Positions 1 to 9,122 of a DNA stretch of 23,664 nucleotides are shown piece after piece; position 1 is the stretch's first letter; every line of letters begins with the position of its first letter. The translations under genes were made by a program, and so were the position numbers. This DNA is from Didymodactylos carnosus. Its lineage: Eukaryota > Rotifera > Eurotatoria > Philodinida > Philodinidae. The notes under the pieces were generated by a model, which worked only from the letters and a program-made list of their open reading frames with translations, was not told the origin of the DNA and searched no databases. The stretch spans positions 1 through 23,664 of the forward strand of contig CAJNOQ010002574.1 in the NCBI GenBank assembly GCA_905250885.1. Reading direction: 5' to 3'.

Positions 1-281
1 GTGTTCTTCAGTTTTGCAGAGAACTGAAAAGTCAACGGGAATTTTTGTTCTTCATTTGTCCCAAATAGAGATAATTCCAAATAATTCTGTTCTTCAGCTC
101 TCAAGAACTTTAAATTTGTTCTTCAGTTTTTAAAAAAATGATTTTTTTCGTTCTTTGAAAAATTGAAAAGCAAATTTAGAGTTCTTGAGAGCTGAAGAAC
201 AGAATTTAAGTTCTCTATTTGGGACAAATGAAGAACAAAATTCCCGTTGACTTTTCAGTTCTCTGAAAAACTAAACAACAC
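1..281. repeat. Large imperfect inverted repeat (foldback/MITE-like element), probably truncated by the window edge
   Basis: The left arm (about 1-118) and right arm (about 171-281) are reverse complements over more than 100 bp with few mismatches and small indels. For example, GTCAACGGGAATTTTTGTTC on the left answers GAACAAAATTCCCGTTGAC on the right, and CTGTTCTTCAGCTCTCAAGA answers TCTTGAGAGCTGAAGAACAG. The 52-bp middle continues as a weaker palindrome. Each arm is built on repeats of GTTCTTCA (starting near 3, 46, 89 and 119 on the left) and its complement TGAAGAAC on the right. No coding potential is visible. The structure fits a non-autonomous foldback or MITE element; the target duplication cannot be judged because the left end lies at or before base 1. 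Confidence 0.85.
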
Positions 282-450
282 AGTTTTTTTAGCAGTGCAC
301 GCACTGTTGAATGCAATAAAACTGCCTCTTTATAAACAGCAAAGGCAGAAAAACATCCAGAAATATGGTAACAGATATACTGTGAACGGTAAAATTCAGT
401 GATGAAACATCAATTGAACACAGTTTTTTAACAGTGTACACAAAGACTTG
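279..450. repeat. Imperfect direct repeat of a CAGTTTTTTAACAGTG-type motif
   Basis: Two copies about 139 bp apart start at 279 (CACAGTTTTTTTAGCAGTGC) and 418 (CACAGTTTTTTAACAGTGTA). The first is followed by a short palindrome, AGTGC-AC-GCACT, and by AAACTGCC. The same vocabulary (AACTGCC, CAGTTAACAGTG, ACTGTTTTTTAACA) fills the repeat at 19500-20290, so this may be a small relic of that family. The minus-strand open frame across it has no recognisable domain. Confidence 0.4.
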
Positions 451-1731
451 ATGAATGTTTAGCAAAAGTCTCTCCACAATAAATAATTTCCAACCATTAA
501 CAAAAGCTCTGTTAGCCGACAATGTCATTAAAAAGATAATATATTGCTAATGAATCTCCTTTTAAAGATGGTTTTGGAATATTCCTATCAATATTATTCA
601 TTCATTTCATTATGCCACGTTAACCAATTCACTTATGATTATCATTAAACTTTCATCTGCAATTTACATACCAGATTATTGTTTCGGAAATACTATTCTT
701 TTGATTCTCGTTCATCTGAATTTTATCAAAATTTTCTTTCTATAACACACATAACATTCTTTATTTCAGAGCCGGTAATTAATGAGTTTTCAATTTCTTT
801 AAAATCAGAAAATATTTTATTGTTTTGAACATGTGCGATAACTGCCTCATCCTTATCAGATTTCGTTTACCAATTTCATCATGACATTAATAGTGTTCAC
901 GCTTGTCTATTATACGTCACTATGCTAATCAACCATTATCAATATGGAAATATATGGCTGCGTCTAGGTAGTCATACCCAATCAAAAAGAGAGCTTGATA
1001 TTGTTTTTGAAAATTTTCTATGAATTAAGTTTACTTCCGTACGTGAGAAGTTTGTGTCGATCGTGGTCGACATGTAGTGCATTAATCCGTTAATAGTTAC
1101 ATACAAAAACGAATTTTTGACCATGACCACATGTAGCCGACAACCTTAACCGACAGCTTTAAGTGTTTTCAGGTTATTAAATAGTTCAAAAGTGATGACA
1201 TGATATGTGTTTTACAGCATACCAAAGAATGAATGACATTTTCATAGATATTTTGAAAATTTCCTTCTATCTTAAAAAAGTGGGATATTTCGCAAGGACT
1301 AAATAAAAGGTCATGTATAATATGCCTAAATAACTTGAATACATTCTTTTATTTCGCGTTATTTTTGTTGAGTTGCAAAAACTTGACGGGGATGATGTTC
1401 TCGTTATATAAAATAGTTTTTTTCTATTTAACATAAGTCATTAGAGTTAGATAGACTCTTGGGTATACTACATTAAATTATTGATTCAAATAATGATGAT
1501 CTTTACTCTAGCACTAGTTTCATGTATCTCCTTTATTAATTTGGACATACAATATTTTTTTATCGTTCATAATTGAAACCAATTTGCAAGAGTTTTTTTT
1601 AATTTCTAAAAAAGATATATATAATATCATTCTCTCCCTCACTTTTCTTTTCTCGTTTTCTTGATCGAAGGGTGTTGTGTGTTATAAAATCGTTTTCCGT
1701 TTATTTCAATACCCTATCTATTTGATCTCGA

Positions 1732-1851
1732 ATGGTTCGAACTTATCTACGACGTGTTGATTCAATACCACGCGTTATTGCTGTTAAACAAAATCGTTTT
1801 AAAAAAACAAAAGAACAAGCACATCGAAAAGTTTTCGAAATAGAGAAGTAA
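1732..1851 (+). CDS. Possible small ORF or upstream exon (39 codons), unrecognised
   Basis: ATG at 1732 opens a basic 39-residue frame beginning MVRTYLRRVDSIPRVIAV and ending EIEK before TAA. Its codon choice (CGA/CGT, AAA, GTT) resembles the real exons nearby. The end overlaps a donor-like AA|GTAAAT, so it could be an exon rather than a complete ORF, but the nearest acceptor-like site (TTACAG, about 31 nt on) would make an unusually short intron. I recognise no family. It could equally be a chance frame or a regulatory upstream ORF of the channel transcript. Confidence 0.2.
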   Translation: MVRTYLRRVDSIPRVIAVKQNRFKKTKEQAHRKVFEIEK

Positions 1852-3523
1852 ATAAAAATTCATTTTCATCAATTACAGTCGTTTAATTTTTGATAACTTG
1901 TTGATAGTTTCAGCCTGGATAAAAGAAGAATCACTATAAATTCTAAAACACAGTGTGAAGAAAATAGACTCTTCAAAGAGTTTATTCATAAATTAGACTA
2001 AAAATGAGTAAATTGTACCCATATTCTGTGGAATGTAATATACAAAAGCCAATTAGTATTCTAACTCGATAGAATCAAAAGACAGTAGAAAAAGAAAGAA
2101 AGCATAGGACCAGTGATAGCAGATTTAGAGAAGAATCGTGATAGTTCGGTTTAACCTGTACTTATCATATATGAAAAAAACGAACATCAGACAGTTAGAG
2201 ATACATGAGTGTAACACAAAGCCAAGTATTTTGCATTGTACCACACAGTCTGAGTAAGTAAAGGTCGTAATCGTAGACTAATAGTAAGGATGGTAAGGAC
2301 AAACCTCTTCATGCAGATCTAAGAAGTACAATTTTTATGACTTTTTTCAAGATAACGTGTGTATCTATTGTTCAAAAATAAAAATTTCATTTATTTCGAT
2401 AGTAGATTCATCAGTTTGGTGAGGTTTACACTTAATTCTAAACTATAATCAATCGTCCGGGAATACATAAGAAAGTATCTACTGTAAGAAACTTAATTTG
2501 TTTTCAACGTTTTTCCATTCTTATTCAAACTTATTGTATAGCATAACTTTACCTACAGCATCTTATAAATATAACCCTCTGACTAAATCATGATGGTAGA
2601 AACCAATGTCCAGTACTTTAGAATATGTTTACGTGTAAAAGAAAAATAATCGCCTGTTTCCATTGTGTTTCCATAATCCAATTTCTGAATGCTAATCGTG
2701 AAAACGTTTTTGTATGAACAAATTTTTGTTTCTAAAACAAAGTACTTACACTTTGTTTTTCATATTTTTGATGAACCGTTATATGCCGACTGAAAAATAC
2801 TCGTAACATTTCTAAAAATAATTATTAAGTTAATTGTTTTGTTTTGTGTCGTATGACATTTAAAGGTAAAATTATTTTGCACTATGTAAGAGATACCGTT
2901 CATTTCACAGCATAGATTACATAAGAGCTGAGTGTTGTTGTTGATGTACGAGTGTATGTGACAGGAAGGTCTAAATTGTCAATCGACAATGTAGAAGAAA
3001 TACAAAAATCATTATCATTCTATCTAAATCAATTTGTTCTTTTTGTTATTATTTCATGGAAACAAAGATCGACAGGGTGCATCAACTTTCGTATCTATAT
3101 CTTCGTCTTATTTATAGAGTAGTCACAATGATCATAAACTGATGATTTTTCTTCTTTCCATTTTCTTTTTCCCTTGTTTTCCTTTTTCTATCCTGCTGCT
3201 GCTGTCGTTAGTTGAAAATATAACAATGGTTTCTGCTAACGGGTATACACACACAATGTTGTGTTAATAATCCGAAGAGTTGTTTCTTTATATGTATATA
3301 ATAAATAGATAAGGAAAAAAAAAAGAAAATAATTTGTTATACACACGATGATCGATGAAAGTGATCGGGAGTATATCGCTACCATCAAGTAGTATAGTTA
3401 TGAAGAGACAAGATTTTACCGAAAACAAGTGCGCTCGACGTCATCATCTGATTTTACATCTAAATTAATTGATAAATTGTCTTTATTTTCGCATTCCTTT
3501 TCTCTATAATAATAAATAATTTT

Positions 3524-3538
3524 TCTCTCTCTCTCTCA
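3524..3538. repeat. (CT)n microsatellite
   Basis: Short CT dinucleotide run inside the upstream region of the K2P gene. Confidence 0.7.
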
Positions 3539-3868
3539 TCTTGTCGATTGTATCCAAATGTTTTTTTTTTTATTATTCTCAACACATTCCTGAAACACAG
3601 AAAAGATAGACGCATGTCATGATATTTTGATGTTCAATAACACGATCTCAATCAATAATTAGAATTATTCTCAGCGTCATATCTACAAAATTTTATTAAT
3701 ACAAAAAACGTGCTAAATTGTTATAAGAATGGAGATACATCTATTTGATAATTATTTCCATGTTTTTATTGTGGAATAGATCATATTTCAAGATTAATTA
3801 TTGTTAAATAAAAAATAATATAGAGAAAAGTGAAAAAATAGAGAGTGGGAGAGAGGGAGAAAAAAAAG

Positions 3869-6761
3869 ATGAAACCCGAACAGGTATTCGTTGTATATCG
3901 TACAGCAGCACTTGCTCGCGCATTATCAGCTGGCCACTATTTATCAAAGTATGTATTACAGATAAATTAAAAATATTATATAAAACTTTTAATATCTTCA
4001 CTATTTATCTTTAAAATTACTATAACAATGAGAAAACAATTAACATTGTTTATTATTATTATTTTTTAGTATGCGCAGGCGACAACTAGCAAAAGAGGAA
4101 GGCAAGTGTTGCACAAAAGACAATTGTTTAACATGCTGCAAAAAATTTACAGCATTCATGTTTTCACGTGTCGGTCTATTTTGTGTTATGATTGGTTATG
4201 TAGCATTTGGAGGATGGTTATTTCAAACATTGGGTAAGTGTAAGATTTTAATAAACTATTTTTTTGTTTTTTTTGTTGTTTTTTTCACTAAGATAAAATC
4301 TATATTTCAATTCAAATAGAATCAACAAATGAACAAAATATGAGACGGGCAATGGGTGAAGAATTAAATACAACATTATATAAATTATGGATAGAACTAC
4401 TCAGAGTTAATTCATATCCATACGTTGATAAAAGAGGAAATTTTTCTATTTATGCCTCACGTGAACTTGAGTAAGTAGAAAAGTATTGATAATTATTTAT
4501 TTTTTACAAAAAAGAAACAGATAGAATATTTTTTTAGACGTTTTGAAGCAATGGTCATTGTTCAAGTTCAACAAGGTTTTGATGGTCGAACAAGAACAAA
4601 TTCAGAACATGATTGGAATTTTTTTGGTGCAATATTATACGCTGTTACATTAATATCAACAATAGGTCTATATTCTCAATTTTAATAGTAAATAAGTTTA
4701 TTAAAAAAGAATTGGATTAAATTTTAGGTTATGGTCATATAACAACAAAGACGACACAAGGAAAAATTGCCACAATATTGTATAGCGCATTTGGTGTACC
4801 ATTAATGATGCTATTCGTTGCTAATATTGGCTCAACAATGGCTAGAATGTTTCGTTTTGTGTTTTCTCGTATAACAATAATTGTATGTTGTCGTATGCAT
4901 AAAAAAAAACGTCCACAAAAAGTAAAGTCAATGACAGTCAATAATACACTCGATAAATTACCATCATATACATTACGTAATACAAATATTAAAACAACAC
5001 CATCACTTGAATTAAAACAACATCATCAATCTACGTTACTATCACAACAAAATGAATCAGTCCCAAATTTAACAACAAAATCAAGTATCAAACGTTCCAA
5101 AGATAATAATTCATTATCCGTCCAATCAACATCAGTTATAGATGAAAGTAAGAGTTTAATCATATGAATTTGTCAGTTTAAATGGATTATTTTTCTGTCT
5201 TTAGATAATACAAAATTACGTTTTCAAAGTCTCTCATCTTCACCATCAAATTCCTCCTCCTCATCATCATCAGTAAACACAGATGATGATGAGAAAAATT
5301 TAGAAACAAATGTTCGTTCATTGCCAGCAGACATACGTTTAAATCTATTAACTGGTGTACCAGTAACACATAAACAACGTAATAGTCTGACAACATCAAT
5401 ACGTTCAAATACATCAATGACCGATAGTAATGGTGGTGGTGGCCGTAAAAAAGATGCAATTAATCGTATTAATGAATTAATTCGTCAAAATTCTGTTCAA
5501 GATGATGAAGATAATAATAAAGATAATATAAATGGTGTACGAAATCAAAACCGCCAATCAACAGATTTAAATCCAATTGAATTTTATATTAATGAAACAC
5601 TGAAACTGACAACAAATCTTGATAATGATAATAATAAAAAGAAGAAACTTAATGAACTTCAACAAACAACAATAATCACCAATGATAAAATAGATGAAGC
5701 AAATATGCAAAAAGTAGATGATAATAGCCTCTGTTCTTATGTTCATAAAAATGACTTACTATTTTTTTCTAATATGTTTCTCTATTTAGGCAACATTTGA
5801 TAACAACATCGTAGAAGAAAAAAATTTGAAAAAATCATCTTCAAAGAAAAAACGTAAAGAATTAAAACGATCAAAATCCGAATCGACTCATAATCGTAAA
5901 TTGAGAAAAAATAATACGAATATTTCTGAAGATCATACTGAATCGAAAACACGTGATGGTCATCATCGAGATAAAACAAATTCTAATAACAATGATCAAG
6001 ATATAACAGTAGAAAAAGAGGCATCACTAATACCACCACCAGATATTGAATGTTTAACAGATCCAAAAGATGGTACAACTACAACGAGTAATACTAATCG
6101 CTCATTCCGTAAACGTTTATTTTCACGAAAAAGTTCCAAAAAAAAGACAAAGGATGGAGCGACATTACATCGACAATCGAGTGCTATTGAATTTCGAAAA
6201 ATAAATGAAACAGATGATAAAACAATTCGAGGATTACGAAAACAAAGAAGTTTTAATGAAAAACGAAATCCACCAAGTTATGATGAATCAAATAAATTAT
6301 CAGAATTAAATGAAAAAGATCTTCATCTAACAATTCCATCTCGTTTAACATGGTCACAAAATCTACAACAGCAACAATCAACACTTCCTTCACAACTTGT
6401 TTATCTTGATGAAGATGGTGATGAAGAATATGAAGAACAAATGTCCGTTCCATTATTGGTGACTGTTTTTGTTATACCTCTCTATTTGACATTGGGAGCA
6501 GTATTGTTTAATATTTGGGAAGAAGAATGGGGTTTTTTAAATTCATTTTATTTTTGTTTTACAACATTAACGACAATCGGATTTGGCGACTATGTTCCCG
6601 GATCATCATTGACAGTAGCAGCTAAAGAAAAATTAATATCGGCTGCTCTATACATACTTTTAGGTTTAGTTCTTATTGCTATGTGTTTTAATTTGATGAA
6701 AGAGCAATTTAATCAAAAAGTCAAACAAATCGCAGGAAAATTAGGAATATTAGAATGTTAA
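3869..6761 (+). CDS. Two-pore-domain potassium channel (K2P/KCNK family), seven exons, about 807 aa
   Basis: K2P channel: a plasma-membrane leak K+ channel in which each subunit carries two pore loops and two subunits make one pore. Exons: 3869-3948, 4070-4233, 4320-4470, 4538-4665, 4728-5147, 5205-5713, 5790-6761; all introns are GT-AG (57-121 nt) and the joined length is 2424 nt, divisible by three. The ATG at 3869 is preceded by an in-frame TAG at 3839. TM1 lies near residues 58-81, then an extracellular cap region, pore 1 with TIGYGH (173-178), TM2 (about 189-211), a cytoplasmic loop of roughly 485 residues rich in S, T, N, K and D, TM3 (about 704-724), pore 2 with TTIGFGDYVPG (745-755), TM4 (about 766-787) and a short tail ending in LEC. 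The long M2-M3 loop with a short C-terminus recalls vertebrate TRESK in layout, though this loop is far longer; orthology is not claimed. The donor at 5714 (GTAGAT) is the least certain junction; an alternative in-frame donor is GTTCAT at 5741. Confidence 0.93.
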
Positions 6762-6781
6762 CAAAAAAATTATATCAGCAA

Positions 6782-6787
6782 AATAAA
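6782..6787 (+). terminator. Poly(A) signal AATAAA of the K2P gene
   Basis: AATAAA begins about 20 nt after the channel stop codon, implying a very short 3' UTR if it is used. Confidence 0.5.
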
Positions 6788-7673
6788 TTTAGGTGATTCA
6801 TGTAATTGATGATTATTCAGTCCACACAATAGTTTCTCTCATGATCAGACACAACTACCCAATAATGTTCTTTTGTACAACTATCTCTTTTGTTATCGTA
6901 TGCATTTCAAGATTATTTCTTTTTAAGCCAAAATTCTCTCTATAATTTAGTAACGGCTCATACTCTTTCATTTTTCAAAAATTTTACAGAAATAGTCTGT
7001 TTCAGTGAATTTTCTAGACAAAAGTTTGATTAATGAATACAAACTTAAATAGGCTTTAACAAATAGTATCTCACCGATAAAAATTCTTTTATAATAATAC
7101 ATCAGTACAGTTTTTAAGAACTGTGACGAAAAGTTTTGATTTACCATCCTTTCCTGTTCTTCTCCATCAGAGGTTTAACGAAGAGAATGAATTATTTAAT
7201 AAAATTGTTTAGTAAGTAGTTAAATACGAGTTTATTAGACAAGAAGAATGTGAATGCGAACAACATCAATAACAACAAAAAGCAGATCACATTAGGTGTC
7301 TAAAGCGTCAATGGTGGGTAATAGACTATGGAAAAAAATCATTCGGTACATTCATTTATTCTACACAGAAGCGTTATTGCCGACATGAACGTATGAAATT
7401 ACATCATGAAAATAAAAATATGATTACTTAAATAATAGAAAGAAGGCAAATTACACGCATAGAAACATTAATAATAATAATATATAAATAATCTTCTACA
7501 ATAATAAGGATAAACAAATAACAATAATTTAATCACAGAACGAACACATAAAAAATGCATATATCTATTGCAACATTTATAAAATAAAGTCTTTCATCCA
7601 CCATTAATAATAACTAAGCTAGTAAAATATCATTAGGAATGTGGAAGAACAGAATTTAATCGAATATTAATTT
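6788..7673. other. Intergenic, nothing recognised
   Basis: AT-rich sequence between two convergent gene ends (K2P on plus, V-ATPase G on minus). Stops occur in all frames. It must contain the 3' UTR of the V-ATPase gene; no AATAAA on the minus strand lies directly after that stop. Confidence 0.5.
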
Positions 7674-8322
7674 GTTTACTGATTCTGTTTTACAAAATCT
7701 CGTGCATTGACATGACATTCTGGTTTGATGTCACATACAAGTGCAATCACACGTTCTAATAACTCTTTTTTATTTTGATCATATTGTGAACGTAAATCTG
7801 CGATTTTCTTTCCTGTATCTTGTTTAATATCTGCTTCAATTGTTGAACGATCACCGAGTGTCTAAATTTAAAAAATTATAATAATTTTTACCTTTTCATA
7901 TGTGTTAAAATATTTAGGTTCAAATGAATAGCCGCCTGATGAGGAAATAAGATTCTTTTTCCCAGACTTTAACCAAATATCTTTATCTGAATTTCAATCG
8001 ATCACAGAAGGATTCTTTGTTACCTAGGGCACGCTCTAGGTGAAAAAAGTGCTTTGTATCAGCATGCGGTGAACAAACCTTTTCTTCTAACTTTTTATAC
8101 TGTGAATCCCGATCATTTTTAAAATATTCAATATCAGCCTTTGCTTCATCTTTTGCGTCTTTGATTCGTTTATTTTTTCCTAAATTAAATCAGAATTGAT
8201 CTTAAACACGCTGAGAAAATTTTCAATTTATGTGGGTACTCACGTTTTCTAGCTTCTTCAATAAGATCCTGTGCTTTTTTTTCGGCTTGTAATAAATCTG
8301 ATACTCCTTTTGATTGTAACAT
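7674..8322 (-). CDS. ATP6V1G: V-type proton ATPase subunit G (Vma10 family), three exons, 121 aa
   Basis: Subunit G is part of the peripheral stalk (with E) of the V1 sector and holds the catalytic head against rotation while protons are pumped into endosomes and lysosomes. Minus-strand exons: 8322-8244, 8179-8079, 7861-7676, giving 366 nt including the stop; introns are 64 and 217 nt. Start MLQSKGVSDLLQAEKKAQDL matches the family N-terminus (human MASQSQGIQQLLQAEKRA), followed by the basic EARKRKNKRIKDAKDEA segment and a long charged coiled-coil-like helix. The C-terminal VIALVCDIKPECHVN is the signature region (human LLAFVCDIRPEIHEN). Length is close to the usual 115-120 residues. The 217-nt intron is three times the local norm and contains a SINE-like insertion at 8000-8074. 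Head-to-head with RPL8. Confidence 0.95.
8000..8074 (-). repeat. SINE-like insertion in V-ATPase G intron, related to 16021-16121
   Basis: On the plus strand it shares ordered blocks with the element at 16021-16121: CAGAAGGATTCTTTGT against CAGAATCCTTTGT, then CTCTAGGTGAAAAAAGTG against CCATAGGAAAAGGGGTGATG, then GTATCAGCA against GATCAGCA. Both lie in introns several times larger than their neighbours, which fits insertion of a dispersed short repeat. No promoter boxes or target duplications could be defined for this copy. Confidence 0.4.
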
Positions 8323-9122
8323 AGTAATCAAAGTTCAAACAAAAAAATCTACAGCTATGTAATTGAAATGTATGCAAATAATATGTTGTTTATTATTCTT
8401 GATTGACGTTGACTTTTATTCAATGACTCATTCGCTCTTCTCCAGTTGGCTACTTTTCTCATTTTATGAAAATTCGTTCCTCCGGGACTCAAAAATACAA
8501 TTAATTTCAATCCAAAGTTCAATCTGAATAAAAATGCTAAAATAAAATATAGCAGTTTGGCTAAAGTTTAATCATATTGAAGCCATTTTCACACTGTACG
8601 GAGGCATAAAAACACCGTCTGGTGAATGGTGACGATTCGATGGGTGTAATAACACGGAGTACACAACATCACTGCAGTTTACAAAAAGTTTTGAAGGGCT
8701 TTGAACTTGTCTTAAGACAGTTCACTAGTTCTAGTTCTAACAGTTTTGCTCTCTTTGCGGCTTCAAATTATTTGGTAATTTATCACTGACTAAGCATGAG
8801 GACAATCATCTGATCATTGTGTAACTATTTCTTCTCTCAGGAACTAGCCATATTTCAAGCATTTTGTGTTTCATTTTCATTTTATTCTCATGTCTTTTTT
8901 ATAATGTGTCTATCACCCCCTAAGATACCCTTACTACTCCCTGCATTTAATATCTAGTTGTTTATAGCCTATTTTTTTGTTATTATGGAGGTCATCGTTT
9001 TACACGCGGAATTTTTTATGATTCCACACTATACGAGAATAAACGTTATTATTATAGTAGCAGAGCCATTTCATATCTAATTCTTTTGTAATTGAAATTT
9101 TCTTTTAGATTGAGATTAAAAA
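8323..9122. promoter_or_regulatory. Divergent upstream region shared by V-ATPase G and RPL8
   Basis: These 800 bp separate the start codons of two head-to-head housekeeping genes, so both promoters must be here or reach through it. I see no coding frame and no unambiguous core promoter motif. Near the RPL8 end, a pyrimidine tract followed by TTTTAG (9103-9108) stands 14 nt before the RPL8 ATG and looks like a 3' splice site. Confidence 0.5.
9107..9108 (+). promoter_or_regulatory. Candidate 3' splice site in the RPL8 leader (cis intron or spliced-leader acceptor)
   Basis: The sequence TTTTCTTTTAG|ATTGAG ends 14 nt before the RPL8 ATG and has the same form as the verified acceptors inside the gene. 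It could end a 5' UTR intron or receive a trans-spliced leader; bdelloid rotifers, nematodes and flatworms are known to trans-splice. The genomic sequence alone cannot tell these apart. Confidence 0.4.

Larger units (their letters stand above)
451..3868. other. Upstream region of the K2P gene without a recognisable gene
   Basis: These 3.4 kb are AT-rich with stops in all frames. I see only simple features: a short open frame at 1732-1851 (listed separately), a (CT)n run near 3524-3537, several A- and T-runs, and a purine-rich stretch just before the channel start. It probably holds the promoter and 5' UTR of the downstream channel, but no specific element can be supported. Confidence 0.5.

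Noticed and set aside
289..528. 79-codon open frame on the minus strand
   Set aside because: Overlaps the repeated CAGTTTTTTAACAGTG stretch, has no domain and an F/L/V-rich composition expected from AT-rich non-coding DNA.
1732..1742. B-box-like GGTTCGAAC
   Set aside because: No A box or cloverleaf upstream; it lies at the start of the small frame instead.
5187..5459. 90-codon minus-strand frame (H/Y/M-rich)
   Set aside because: Antisense shadow of channel exon 6; its His-rich wording is the complement of the ATG/GAT-rich exon.
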